Assembly (NCBI GenBank): GCA_020860755.1
Contig: JAJBTQ010000008.1
Coordinates: 1 to 64,000, forward strand
DNA: 64,000 nt
Source of the DNA: Lachnospiraceae bacterium
Lineage (GTDB): Bacteria > Bacillota > Clostridia > Lachnospirales > Lachnospiraceae
Direction of reading: 5' to 3'
This document shows, in pieces, positions 7,040 to 15,485 of the stretch; the stretch's first letter is position 1; every line of letters begins with the position of its first letter. The notes under the pieces are model-generated. The model made no database searches and had not been told where the DNA came from. It saw only the letters and a list, made by a program, of their open reading frames with translations. The position numbers and the translations under genes are program-made.

Positions 7040-7837
7040 TCAGGAATCCTCGTCCTCACTCAGACGGATCTCCCCGATCAGCTCCCAGGCATTATCGCCG
7101 TGTGTCTGCTGCTTGGGTGTCAGCTGCTCATACGGGCGGATCCGCGGATCCTGCCGGAGTCCCTGATCGTAGGTGTCCCCGTAAGTCCAGTTGTAATAAG
7201 AATAAAAGCGCAGCCAGCGCTGGTGCTCGATCTGACGGTACAGATCCAGAAGAGCCGGGTCTTTGATGTTTTCCTGATAAACCCGATACGCCTTTGCAAG
7301 GGCCTGAAACGACAGCTTTGAGATATTCTCATCGCTTAATAGAATTCTGACTTTTGTAAACATGTGCTCGGAAGCGGCGATCTTGGACTGTCGGAGATAA
7401 TCCGGCAGGTCATCCCAGTCCAGCGCATCCGGATGCTCCTGGCGGAACAGGTTGTTCATGGCGATCGCTACCGCGTTTAACCCTGTCCGAAGAATATGTT
7501 CCGGCGAATAGATGGATTCATTCGTTCCGAAATAGGACAGACCCGGAGCCTTCCGGTTACTCCTGAGATCAATGCGTCCCGGAACGATATAGTACGCGCG
7601 CAGCATCCAAAGAATATTCCATCCTTCAAACTCATCGTCTTCACAGATAATGATGCGGTCCGCTGTTTGGATCACCTCATGTTCTTCGCTCCATGGGGTC
7701 CGATGAAAGATCAGGCTGTCCCGGTCTTCGCACTCCTCCTGAAGGCTAAACACTGTGTCCAGATGATTGTGCATGCGCAAAAACTCTTTGGCGTCGCCAA
7801 AGATATGATAGGTGACACGGTCATCCGGAGAGATCAC
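7040..7837 (-). CDS. RyR-domain regulatory half of a frameshifted K+ channel gene
   Basis: The downstream fragment of a split gene. From the GTG at 7837 it encodes 265 residues, but the frame stays open upstream and there encodes REHRIVLLGFGHYGQAILER, a Rossmann GxGxxG nucleotide-binding motif of the TrkA-N/RCK kind. The C-terminal part matches a bacterial RyR domain: WDDLPDYLRQSKIAASEH, then IEHQRWLRFYSYYNWTYG, then a distal PYEQLTPKQQ segment. No ribosome site precedes the GTG. Adding one T to a run of five at 7967-7971 joins this frame to the channel frame and gives a product of about 528 residues. It is therefore probably not a separate gene. Confidence 0.75.
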   Translation of the reverse strand: MISPDDRVTYHIFGDAKEFLRMHNHLDTVFSLQEECEDRDSLIFHRTPWSEEHEVIQTADRIIICEDDEFEGWNILWMLRAYYIVPGRIDLRSNRKAPGLSYFGTNESIYSPEHILRTGLNAVAIAMNNLFRQEHPDALDWDDLPDYLRQSKIAASEHMFTKVRILLSDENISKLSFQALAKAYRVYQENIKDPALLDLYRQIEHQRWLRFYSYYNWTYGDTYDQGLRQDPRIRPYEQLTPKQQTHGDNAWELIGEIRLSEDEDS

Positions 7838-7917
7838 ATTCGTTAAGATCGCCCGCTCTAAAATTGCCTGTCCGTAATGTCCAAATCCGAGGAGTACGAT
7901 CCGGTGTTCCCGACTCG

Positions 7918-8625
7918 TCAGCGGTTTGTTGCGCCAATACTCTCTGGCGCAGCAGTCATAGCTGTTAAAAAGTGGATGTTGCCGGAGAGGTTGTCCTCCC
8001 CGCTGGCCGTCCGCGCATACACGTCAACCGGAAGTTCCGCGATATTAACCGCCCTCGGATTGACTCCGATGTCGTTCTCCCGCATAAGGAACACCTTGCA
8101 TCGGCTGCCAACACCCTTTTTTCGCTGGGTGATGCGCTCAGGAGATACATTGATAAACCGGCACGGATAGTCCGGCTCATTCTCTACCGATTCCCTGCTT
8201 TGACCGTAGATGATCACAGCATCCGGATCCATTTGGAGGATCTGTTTTGCCAGAGCGTCGGATTCCAGACCGTGATCCGCAAAGTAATACCAATCCTTCT
8301 TTTTCTGAAACGATAACTGCATCAGAGGGAAGCCCTCACTCGCCAAAAACGAGACCAGCGAACTGACCAGGGCGACCAGGATGCCCATCGACAGGATCAA
8401 AAACACAATGCCGATCACACGCCCGAGCGGCGTCATCGGCGCGACATCTCCGTAGCCGACCGTTGTCAGAGTTGCCAGCGAATACCAAAACGCATCCCAT
8501 AACGAGTTGATGGAAGAGTCCGGATTCGGCACCTCTGCGCGCACCAGCAGAAGGAGAAGCAGCAGATAGACACAGACGGCCACTGCGGCGATCAGTATGA
8601 TATAAAAAAGTCTTCTCCTTCTCAT
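7918..8625 (-). CDS. Ion-channel half of a frameshifted K+ channel-RCK-RyR gene
   Basis: The upstream fragment, 235 residues from the ATG at 8625 (an ATG at 8640 is also possible). One N-terminal membrane helix, a pore loop with the potassium selectivity filter TVGYGD at residues 55-60, and a second helix form a two-TM potassium channel. A cytoplasmic region with VIIYGQSRES resembles the start of an RCK-type domain. The reading frame then runs into TGA shortly after the T5 run at 7967-7971, where the correct continuation lies in the other frame. The longer open frame from 8787 is rejected because it would cross this gene's own likely promoter (TACAAT at 8673-8668) and the ahcY promoter. Confidence 0.78.
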   Translation of the reverse strand: MRRRRLFYIILIAAVAVCVYLLLLLLLVRAEVPNPDSSINSLWDAFWYSLATLTTVGYGDVAPMTPLGRVIGIVFLILSMGILVALVSSLVSFLASEGFPLMQLSFQKKKDWYYFADHGLESDALAKQILQMDPDAVIIYGQSRESVENEPDYPCRFINVSPERITQRKKGVGSRCKVFLMRENDIGVNPRAVNIAELPVDVYARTASGEDNLSGNIHFLTAMTAAPESIGATNR

Positions 8626-8739
8626 TGTGATTTCCCCCATTTGTAATGCGATTCCCACTGCTCCTTTATTGTACCACAAACATCGTCGTTTTCCACCTCT
8701 TTTGAGTATATCCACCCGGCGTTTCCGCAAAGTTTCCGG

Positions 8740-8768
8740 TTGCCTTATTGCGATATTTTTTTTATACT
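8740..8768 (+). promoter_or_regulatory. Sigma-A promoter of ahcY
   Basis: TTGCCT (8740-8745), 17-bp spacer, TATACT (8763-8768), followed by a short leader with AGGAGG before the ATG at 8802. Confidence 0.8.
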
Positions 8769-8801
8769 GGCTATGAAAGACATTCAAACAGGAGGAAAAC
8801 T

Positions 8802-10058
8802 ATGAGTTCCGTTAAAGATATCTCTCTCGCCCCTTCGGGCGCACACAAGATCGACTGGGTGAAAAAAAACTGCCCGCTTCTTCGCAGTCTGGAGGAGGAT
8901 TTTAAAAAAGACCGCCCGTTTGAGGGCGTCCGCATCGCCCTCTCCATTCATCTGGAGGCCAAGACAGCCTATCTGTGCAAGGTGCTGGCGGCAGGCGGCG
9001 CCGAGATGTACATCACCGGCAGCAATCCGCTCTCCACGCAGGACGACGTGGCGGCAGCCCTCGCCAAAGAAGGATTGAACGTCTATGCCTGGCACGGCTG
9101 CACGGACGAGGAGTACGATGCCAACATACGGGAAGTGCTGTCGCACGACTGTCAGATCATCATAGACGACGGCGGTGACCTGGTGCACATGCTTCACACG
9201 CAGATGCGGGACAAGATCCCGTTTGTCATCGGCGGCTGTGAAGAGACGACGACCGGTATCATCCGCCTCATCGCAATGGAAAAGCATGGCGATCTCACCT
9301 TCCCGATGGTACTGGTTAACGATGCCGACTGCAAGCACCTCTTTGACAACCGGTACGGGACGGGACAGTCTGTGTTTGACGGGATCAACCGCACGACAAA
9401 TCTGATCGTCGCGGGCAAAAATGTCGTGGTCGCCGGATACGGCTGGTGCGGCAAGGGTGTCTCCATGCGCGCCAAGGGTCTCGGTGCCCGCGTCATCGTT
9501 ACCGAGATCGATCCCATCAAAGCCATCGAAGCCGTTATGGATGGATTCGACGTAATGCCGATGCGCGAGGCAGCGGCGATCGGCGACTTCTTTATTACTG
9601 TAACGGGATGTGCCGGAGTCATCGGCGAGGAAGATTTTAAGGTTATGAAAAACGGCGCTATTTTGTGCAATGCCGGCCACTTTGATGTGGAGATCGACAT
9701 GAAGCGCCTCCGCGAGGTCGCCCTCGATACGATCGACCAGAGGAAAAATATCACCGGATACCAGATCTCCTCAGACCAATGGATCTACGTACTGGCGGAG
9801 GGACGTCTCGTCAATCTGGCGGCAGGCGACGGCCACCCGGCGGAGATCATGGATATGAGCTTTGCGATCCAGGCGCTTAGCGCCAAGTATCTCGTCGAAC
9901 ACGCGGAGGAACTGTCGGAGCACCTGATCCCCGTTCCAAGGGAGATCGACCTGGAAGTGGCCGCACGAAAATTAAAGTTTCTCGGCAAGTCCATCGACGT
10001 ACTCACACCGGAGCAGGAAGCCTACTTAAATTCATCCTGTATCGACCCTGCCGAATAG
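8802..10058 (+). CDS. ahcY: Adenosylhomocysteinase
   Basis: A 418-residue S-adenosyl-L-homocysteine hydrolase, a cytoplasmic NAD-dependent enzyme that splits SAH to adenosine and homocysteine and keeps methylation going. The NAD-binding loop AGYGWCGKG lies at about residues 211-219, the substrate-site EETTTG at 148-153 and a conserved GHFDVEID near 288-295. The length suits the shorter bacterial and archaeal form without the insertion seen in many long forms. The start at 8802 follows AGGAGGAAAACT; the open frame from 8748 would begin inside the promoter. The gene stands alone with its own promoter and terminator. Confidence 0.96.
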   Translation: MSSVKDISLAPSGAHKIDWVKKNCPLLRSLEEDFKKDRPFEGVRIALSIHLEAKTAYLCKVLAAGGAEMYITGSNPLSTQDDVAAALAKEGLNVYAWHGCTDEEYDANIREVLSHDCQIIIDDGGDLVHMLHTQMRDKIPFVIGGCEETTTGIIRLIAMEKHGDLTFPMVLVNDADCKHLFDNRYGTGQSVFDGINRTTNLIVAGKNVVVAGYGWCGKGVSMRAKGLGARVIVTEIDPIKAIEAVMDGFDVMPMREAAAIGDFFITVTGCAGVIGEEDFKVMKNGAILCNAGHFDVEIDMKRLREVALDTIDQRKNITGYQISSDQWIYVLAEGRLVNLAAGDGHPAEIMDMSFAIQALSAKYLVEHAEELSEHLIPVPREIDLEVAARKLKFLGKSIDVLTPEQEAYLNSSCIDPAE

Positions 10059-10078
10059 AGTCCTGACATCGTTTTTTG

Positions 10079-10104
10079 GGAGCCCGCCCGCGGGCTCCTT
10101 TTTT
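10079..10104 (+). terminator. Rho-independent terminator of ahcY
   Basis: GGAGCCCGC (10079-10087) pairs perfectly with GCGGGCTCC (10090-10098) and is followed by TTTTTT. Confidence 0.95.
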
Positions 10105-10165
10105 AGCCCCTTTACTTCAACATATTAAAGTGTATGTTTCGTATTTTCTATGCTAAAATAAATAA

Positions 10166-10202
10166 GTTATGATATCCGTGAAGAAATTTGTCGTATCATA
10201 AC
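10166..10202. repeat. Inverted repeat upstream of the MFS gene
   Basis: GTTATGATA (10166-10174) and TATCATAAC (10194-10202) are a perfect 9-bp inverted repeat separated by 19 bp, 30 bp before the MFS start. It could be an operator or a leader hairpin. Confidence 0.6.
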
Positions 10203-10231
10203 AGTTATTACTGCTAAGGAAATTATAGGTT

Positions 10232-11434
10232 ATGGATGAAACGCCGAAAGAACAGCTGTGGTCAAAAAATTTCGTCATCGTTATATTTCTCAATTTCGTC
10301 GCCTTTTTGACCCATCTGATGGTATTGTCTACATTTCCCTTTTTTGTGAGTTTTCTGGGCTATTCGGAGGGTGTTGCCGGAATGTGCGCTGCGCTCTTCG
10401 CTGTGGTGGCTGTCATATCCCGCGCTTTCATTGGATGGATGCTGGACACCGGCAAACGCAAACTGATCCTTTTGATCGGACTTTGCGGCATGGCGCTGCT
10501 CCCCATGGGATACCTGCTGATCTACACCGTGATCGCCTCCATCGTACTGGCGGTGATCTTTCGTATGATCCATGCGGTGGCTTTCGCCGCCGCCAATACC
10601 GGCGCAGCCACGATCGCAACGGACATCGTCCCCAAGAGCAGATTCGCAGAGGGCATGGGCATGTTTGGAATGGCCACAGCTCTGGCCACGGCATGCGCGC
10701 CCGCTTTGGGAGAGTTTTTGATGAACCGGGGGTTCCCGGTTCTGTATATCGCCACGACCATAATCGTAGTCGTAGGCCTGATCTGCGGTCTGACCATGAA
10801 AGTCCCTTACTTTAAAATGGAACGGAAAAAGTTTGCTCTCAAAGATCTTATAAACCGGGACGCGCTCTCCGCCTCTACGGTAGCGCTGGTCTTTGTCATG
10901 ACATACGGCTCTCTGGAGAGCTATATCTTAAAATTTGCGTCCGAGACCGGTGAGATCTCCCTGTCGGGTGCTTTCTTTTTCCTCTTCATGGCCGCGATGC
11001 TTCTGGCCGTGAGGCTGACCATCGGAAGGATGATCGACCGGGTCGGAGAGGCCATCTTTCTCTATATCTGCTGCCCGGCCATGACGGCAGGGCTGCTGAT
11101 CCTGGCCTTCATCCCAGGCAATCTTTCTTTTATTATAGCAGCACTGCTGTCCGGATTTGCTTTTGGATGTATTGAGCCGACCCTGCAGGCCATGGCAGTC
11201 AGTCTGTCTCCGCCGGAGAGGAGGGGTGCAGCCAACTCGACCTTCCTGTGCGCGTTTGACATCGGCATCGGCGTCGGAGCCGGTGTGGCCGGGGTTTTGA
11301 TCGACCGGGTCGGATACCACAATATGTATGCAATCTTATCGCTGGCTTCAATCCTGGCGCTGATTCTCTATCTGTGCATCGGAAGGAATCATCCCTCGTC
11401 CCTCACCTGGCAGATCAAGCACGCGAGGCAATAA
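10232..11434 (+). CDS. Major facilitator superfamily transporter
   Basis: A 400-residue MFS permease with about twelve hydrophobic segments. The inter-helix motif appears as ISRAFIGWMLDTGKRK near residues 54-69 (RxxxGxxxDxxGxR-like loop), and the second half repeats it as TIGRMIDRVG. The class is drug/metabolite exporters; no substrate can be assigned. The start is ATG behind TAAGGAAAT. The only neighbour hint is the inverted repeat in its leader, which suggests regulation by an unlinked factor. Confidence 0.88.
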   Translation: MDETPKEQLWSKNFVIVIFLNFVAFLTHLMVLSTFPFFVSFLGYSEGVAGMCAALFAVVAVISRAFIGWMLDTGKRKLILLIGLCGMALLPMGYLLIYTVIASIVLAVIFRMIHAVAFAAANTGAATIATDIVPKSRFAEGMGMFGMATALATACAPALGEFLMNRGFPVLYIATTIIVVVGLICGLTMKVPYFKMERKKFALKDLINRDALSASTVALVFVMTYGSLESYILKFASETGEISLSGAFFFLFMAAMLLAVRLTIGRMIDRVGEAIFLYICCPAMTAGLLILAFIPGNLSFIIAALLSGFAFGCIEPTLQAMAVSLSPPERRGAANSTFLCAFDIGIGVGAGVAGVLIDRVGYHNMYAILSLASILALILYLCIGRNHPSSLTWQIKHARQ

Positions 11435-11438
11435 GAAA

Positions 11439-11466
11439 AGACCCGGCATCCCGGGTCTCTCCTTTT
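11439..11466. terminator. Bidirectional terminator between MFS and alarmone synthetase genes
   Basis: AGACCCGG (11439-11446) pairs with CCGGGTCT (11451-11458). T-rich tracts follow on the plus strand (CTCCTTTTAT) and on the minus strand (TTTTCTTATT). Confidence 0.85.
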
Positions 11467-11532
11467 ATATAAATCTCCCTTTTTTTCTGTTTTATAAATC
11501 CACTGCCGCGTCCTTGCAGGCTCGTTGGGCCG

Positions 11533-12270
11533 CTACGCGGTTTCTTTTCGCGGATCGTCGGTATCCGGCCCGGCAGCCTTCAACACGTTGACCGCCTGCG
11601 CAGCTGCCGCTTCCGCGGCCTCCCGCTGTGCCTGATCCGCTTCCAGCTCCATGATCGCCTCGTTAAGCGAGAGCATCTTCTCGTCTAAATTCGCCACGAT
11701 CGTAGCGCAGGACCTGAGATCCCTGCTGATATATTCCGGTGCGTCTCCCTCAAACTTGTAGTAGATCTTGTGCTCCAGACTCGCCCAGAAATCCATGGCG
11801 ATCGTACGGATCTGAAGTTCTACTTTTGTGGGAACGATTCCCTTTGATGTCTGCACCGGCACCGAGATGTGCATGTGGTAGCTTCGGTAGCCGCTCTCCT
11901 TCGGATGCTTGATAAAATCTTTGACGTAGAGGATGGAAAAATCGTTCTTTTTTCCGATCATCTCCGCCAGCCGGTAGATATCCGAGGTGAACGAGCAGAC
12001 CACGCGGATCCCCGCGATGTCGTTCACATACTCCACCATGTTCTGGATAGTACTCTCATATCCGTCCCGACGCAGTTTGTTGACGATACTCTCCGGCGTC
12101 TTGATCCTTGTCTTGATGTACTCGATGGGATTGTACTGGTAGATGAACTGGAATTCATCATTCATCGTGTCCAGCGTAGCCCTCACCTCCCGGATCGCCG
12201 AGCGATAAAGGAACATCAGATTCTGCCATTCGTTGACATCTTCATACACCTGCAGCTGTTCATCCGCCAT
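11533..12270 (-). CDS. relQ: Small alarmone synthetase (RelA/SpoT domain), RelQ type
   Basis: A 245-residue single-domain (p)ppGpp synthetase. It has the RelA/SpoT synthetase core with SGYRSYHMHISVPV around residues 115-128 and the VELQIRTIAMDFWASLEHKIYYK motif region after it, but no hydrolase, TGS or ACT domain, so it belongs to the small alarmone synthetases. The C-terminal Ala/Glu-rich helix is consistent with the oligomerising tail of RelQ (YjbM). The start ATG at 12270 follows AAGGGGGTGA, a near-perfect anti-SD match; an in-frame GTG at 12282 overlaps that site and was rejected. It would raise ppGpp under stress. Gene symbol by family resemblance. Confidence 0.9.
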   Translation of the reverse strand: MADEQLQVYEDVNEWQNLMFLYRSAIREVRATLDTMNDEFQFIYQYNPIEYIKTRIKTPESIVNKLRRDGYESTIQNMVEYVNDIAGIRVVCSFTSDIYRLAEMIGKKNDFSILYVKDFIKHPKESGYRSYHMHISVPVQTSKGIVPTKVELQIRTIAMDFWASLEHKIYYKFEGDAPEYISRDLRSCATIVANLDEKMLSLNEAIMELEADQAQREAAEAAAAQAVNVLKAAGPDTDDPRKETA

Positions 12271-12354
12271 AAACCTTCTCACCCCCTTTTCTTAATTTTA
12301 CATTATATTTTCTCAGCGATATTCTTCGCTGCTTATTGTCGTTGTCCTGCTCCC

Positions 12355-12621
12355 CTAATCTTCCTCAATGATCTGGATCTCCAGATAGTCAAACGGAATC
12401 GTCTCGATAAAACTGTCCTGATAAAATCTCGTCTTCGCGTGAACCTGAAACTCCTCGACGGCCGCATTAAGCCAGATCGGCTGCCCCAGATCAAAGGCCA
12501 CACAGACCTCCTCCAGCGCACGGAACACCTTATGCGTGCGGGTGTCTTCGCTGTCATCGCATACCGTCATATCACAGAGCATACGATTATCTTTCCATTC
12601 CTTTGCCCACAGTCGAAACAC
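12355..12621 (-). CDS. Conserved hypothetical protein (88 aa) downstream of an rRNA methyltransferase
   Basis: An 88-residue protein with no family I can name with confidence. It is rich in aromatic and acidic residues (FRLWAKEWKDNRMLCDMTV at the N-terminus, IPFDYLEIQIIEED at the end) and looks like a compact alpha/beta fold. Similar short proteins occur in Lachnospiraceae genomes, to my recollection. The GTG start shares one base with the TAG stop of the methyltransferase gene and follows GGAG, so the pair is translationally coupled. No signal peptide or membrane segment is visible. Confidence 0.72.
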   Translation of the reverse strand: MFRLWAKEWKDNRMLCDMTVCDDSEDTRTHKVFRALEEVCVAFDLGQPIWLNAAVEEFQVHAKTRFYQDSFIETIPFDYLEIQIIEED

Positions 12622-13406
12622 TATACTTCTCCCTGTCTCCGCTGACGGTCCGCCTCGTAGAGCAGGATTGCTGCAGCTGTGGATGCGTTTAACGATTCCA
12701 GCTGTCCCCGCATGGGAATGCAGATCCGCTCGTCCGCCGCTGCAAGCGCCGCTTCGCTTAAGCCGTTCCCCTCGTTTCCGATCAGGAATGCCGTTGCCCC
12801 CGTATAGTCCTCCTCACTGTAACAGGCACTGCCTTCAGCATGTGCCGCCAAAATGCGGATCCCTCGCAGATGCATCGTTTTAAGTGTGTCCAAAAGATCC
12901 TTCGAGACAAGAAACGGAACACGGTAAATGCTGCCCATCGTGGATCGGATCGTCTTCGGATTGTAGGGATCAGCCGTTGTGGCATCCAGGATGATCCCCG
13001 CGATGCCGGCACCCTCTCCGGAACGGAACGCGGTACCTAAATTGCCGGGGTCCTGCATGCTCTCCAAAACGAGCCACATACCGTTTTCATCCGCCAGGAC
13101 CTCCTCCTCGCTGTACTCCCGCATCCGCACCAGACACAGGATGCCCTGCGGTGTCTTTGTATCCGACACAAAGTGGTATACTTTGTCTGACAGGACCTCA
13201 TATCTCTTTCCGTCAAGAAGCTCCCTGTTTTCGGACTGCCGCTCAAACGACTCCGAGACATAGATCCCCTCGATCCGGTCGGCGGGCGCCTCACGAAACA
13301 TACGCACGCCCTCCACCACATAGAGTCCTCTCTCCCGGCGGGCCCTCGCTTTTTGCATTAACTGGATCAGGCTCTTTACCTGGGGGTTCGATGTGCTGGT
13401 AATCAT
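12621..13406 (-). CDS. RNA 2'-O-methyltransferase, TrmH/SpoU family
   Basis: A 261-residue SPOUT methyltransferase with an N-terminal substrate-binding domain (NPQVKSLIQL, then RERGLYVVEGVRM). The three catalytic-domain motifs are motif 1 QDPGNLGTAFRSGEGAG, motif 2 FLIGNEGNGLS and motif 3 IPMRGQLESLNASTAAAILLYE at the C-terminus. Members methylate ribose in 23S rRNA or tRNA; the precise nucleotide cannot be assigned. It overlaps the pfkA stop by 4 bp and the downstream 88-aa gene by 1 bp, forming a tight three-gene unit. Confidence 0.92.
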   Translation of the reverse strand: MITSTSNPQVKSLIQLMQKARARRERGLYVVEGVRMFREAPADRIEGIYVSESFERQSENRELLDGKRYEVLSDKVYHFVSDTKTPQGILCLVRMREYSEEEVLADENGMWLVLESMQDPGNLGTAFRSGEGAGIAGIILDATTADPYNPKTIRSTMGSIYRVPFLVSKDLLDTLKTMHLRGIRILAAHAEGSACYSEEDYTGATAFLIGNEGNGLSEAALAAADERICIPMRGQLESLNASTAAAILLYEADRQRRQGEV

Positions 13407-14380
13407 ACGATCGACATGCGCTGTCCGACCATGAACTGATAGTCGGAAATATTTTTCTCCATGGCCAGCGCCTCATCGATATCAAAGTCGACAAACGCGC
13501 CGTCCTTGTATGCCACCAGGCGGTTGCTCTTGCCCTCGCAGAGCAGGTCCGCTGCCATCGCTCCCATCATGGTCGCGTAGACACGGTCCTTGCACGTGGG
13601 GCTCCCTCCCCGCTGCATGTGTCCCAGGATCGTTGCCCGGGTCACCATTCCCGTCGCGGCCTCAAACCTCCGCGCCATGGAGGTGCTGTGGCCAACGCCT
13701 TCCGCAACGATGATGATATAGTGCTTTTTCCCGCGCTTTAAGCTGGCAATGATGTCATCCACGATCTCCTGCTCGTCATAGTCATACTTTTCCGGGATCA
13801 GGATCTGCTCCGCCCCGTTCGCAATGCCGCACCACAGTGCGATATAGCCGGCCTCCCGGCCCATGACCTCAATGATACTGCAGCGCTCGTGGGCTGACGC
13901 GGAGTCACGGATCTTATCGATCGCCTGCATCGCCGTGTTAACCGCCGTGTGAAAGCCGATCGGATAGTCAGTGCATGAAATATCCAGATCAATGGTCCCC
14001 GTTACTCCGATCGTGTTGATCCCGTGGTCGGCCAGCTTCTGTGCGCCGCGGAACGATCCGTCTCCACCGATCACAACAACACCGTCGATCCCGTGCTTTT
14101 TGCAGACATCAGCGCCCTTCTGCTGTCCCTCTTCCGTCTCAAACTCCGGACAGCGGGCAGTCTCTAAGATGGTGCCGCCCCGCTCGATAATGTTGGAGAC
14201 GCTGCTGGCCTCCATATCTTCGATCTCTTCTGCTAAAAGGCCGACATAGCCTCTTCGGATCCCTTTTACTTTTTTCCCCTTGGAGATTGCCTCCCGGACC
14301 ACTCCCCGGATGGCCGCGTTCATTCCCGGTGCGTCGCCGCCGCTGGTCAGCACACCGATCGTTTCTACTTCTCTCGCCAT
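13403..14380 (-). CDS. pfkA: ATP-dependent 6-phosphofructokinase
   Basis: A 325-residue glycolytic enzyme that phosphorylates fructose 6-phosphate. The glycine loop TSGGDAPGMNAA lies at residues 12-23, and GGDGS at 105-109 carries the Gly typical of ATP-using enzymes. The catalytic loop reads TIDLD at 129-133 rather than the usual TIDND of E. coli PfkA; the catalytic first Asp is kept. MGREAGYIALW and the distal HMQRGGSP substrate motif are intact. It lies downstream of fba across a terminator and overlaps the methyltransferase gene. A second phosphofructokinase of the PPi type lies upstream at 15486-16733. Confidence 0.95.
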   Translation of the reverse strand: MAREVETIGVLTSGGDAPGMNAAIRGVVREAISKGKKVKGIRRGYVGLLAEEIEDMEASSVSNIIERGGTILETARCPEFETEEGQQKGADVCKKHGIDGVVVIGGDGSFRGAQKLADHGINTIGVTGTIDLDISCTDYPIGFHTAVNTAMQAIDKIRDSASAHERCSIIEVMGREAGYIALWCGIANGAEQILIPEKYDYDEQEIVDDIIASLKRGKKHYIIIVAEGVGHSTSMARRFEAATGMVTRATILGHMQRGGSPTCKDRVYATMMGAMAADLLCEGKSNRLVAYKDGAFVDFDIDEALAMEKNISDYQFMVGQRMSIV

Positions 14381-14407
14381 GATCTACCCTCCTGCGCCCC
14401 TGCGCAT

Positions 14408-14445
14408 AAAAAAGCCTCCACCCTTCCTGCAGGAAAAGCGGAGGC
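14408..14445 (-). terminator. Rho-independent terminator of fba
   Basis: GCCTCC (14414-14419) pairs with GGAGGC (14440-14445), with an inner TTCCTGCAGGAA palindrome. The minus-strand tail is TTTTTT. It probably allows partial read-through into pfkA. Confidence 0.88.
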
Positions 14446-14458
14446 CGTGTCACCTGAC

Positions 14459-15412
14459 TTACTTGGACATCTCTGCCGCTTTTCCTTCGCAGCCGAGCAC
14501 TTCTGTAATCTTGTGTGCGACAACTTCTTTGACATTCGCACGACCGACTTTTAAGTACTCCCTCGGATCAAAGATCTCCGGGTGGTCCCACATGACCTCG
14601 CGGACACCCGCGGTCAGTGCCAGTCGAAGATCAGAGTCGATGTTGATCTTGCAGACTGCGGAACGTGCCGCCTGGCGGAGCATATCTTCCGGAATGCCAA
14701 TAGCATCTTTCAGATTGCCGCCGTGATCCTGGATGATCTGGACATAATTCTGCAATACGCTGGACGCGCCGTGAAGCACGATCGGGAATCCGGGAAGTCT
14801 CTTGGAGACCTCATCCAAAATATCAAACCGCAGCATCGGCTTCTGGCCCGGCTTAAACTTGTATGCGCCGTGGCTGGTTCCGATAGCGATGGCCAGGGAA
14901 TCCACCCCGGTCCTGCCGACAAACTCCTCCACCTGATCCGGCTGCGTGTAGTTCGCATCCTCGTCGCTTACATTGACATCATCCTCGATGCCGGAGAGCT
15001 GTCCGAGCTCACCCTCGACCACGATCCCGTGATCATGGGCATAATCTACTACCTGCTTTGTCAAAGCGATATTATCCTCAAAGGAGTACTTGGAACCATC
15101 GATCATAACGGAAGTAAATCCGTCTTCGATGCAGGACTTGCAGATGTCAAAATCTGCACCATGGTCCAGATGAAGCGCAATGGGAATGTTCGGATTCTCA
15201 ATCAAAGCCGCCTCAACCAGCTTTATCAAATACGTGTGGTTTGCATACTTCCTTGCACCGGCGGAAACCTGAAGGATCACCGGAGCATTCAGCTCGCCGG
15301 CTGCCTCCGTGATACCTTGAACGATCTCCATATTGTTGACATTGAACGCACCGATGGCGTACCCACCTTCGTAGGCTTTTTGAAACATTTCAGTCGTACC
15401 GACTAATCCCAT
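14459..15412 (-). CDS. fba: Class II fructose-bisphosphate aldolase
   Basis: A 317-residue zinc-dependent aldolase that cleaves fructose 1,6-bisphosphate to dihydroxyacetone phosphate and glyceraldehyde 3-phosphate. Zinc ligands and active site are visible in IALHLDHGADFDICKSCIEDGF (HxDH, around residues 77-98), VVEGELG near 131, GTSHGAYKF near 178 and VLHGASS near 212. Starts behind AAGGAGG. It stands between PPi-type and ATP-type phosphofructokinase genes, placing all three at the same glycolytic step. Confidence 0.96.
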   Translation of the reverse strand: MGLVGTTEMFQKAYEGGYAIGAFNVNNMEIVQGITEAAGELNAPVILQVSAGARKYANHTYLIKLVEAALIENPNIPIALHLDHGADFDICKSCIEDGFTSVMIDGSKYSFEDNIALTKQVVDYAHDHGIVVEGELGQLSGIEDDVNVSDEDANYTQPDQVEEFVGRTGVDSLAIAIGTSHGAYKFKPGQKPMLRFDILDEVSKRLPGFPIVLHGASSVLQNYVQIIQDHGGNLKDAIGIPEDMLRQAARSAVCKINIDSDLRLALTAGVREVMWDHPEIFDPREYLKVGRANVKEVVAHKITEVLGCEGKAAEMSK

Positions 15413-15485
15413 AAAATATCCTCCTTACACTGTTTTATCTTTACTATAAGTTTCGCCTTTTTACAACAGTTTGTCAATTGTTTTT

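Noticed and set aside
8784..9680. Open frame of about 298 codons on the minus strand of ahcY
   Set aside because: Antisense shadow caused by codon bias in ahcY; no start signal and no recognisable motif.
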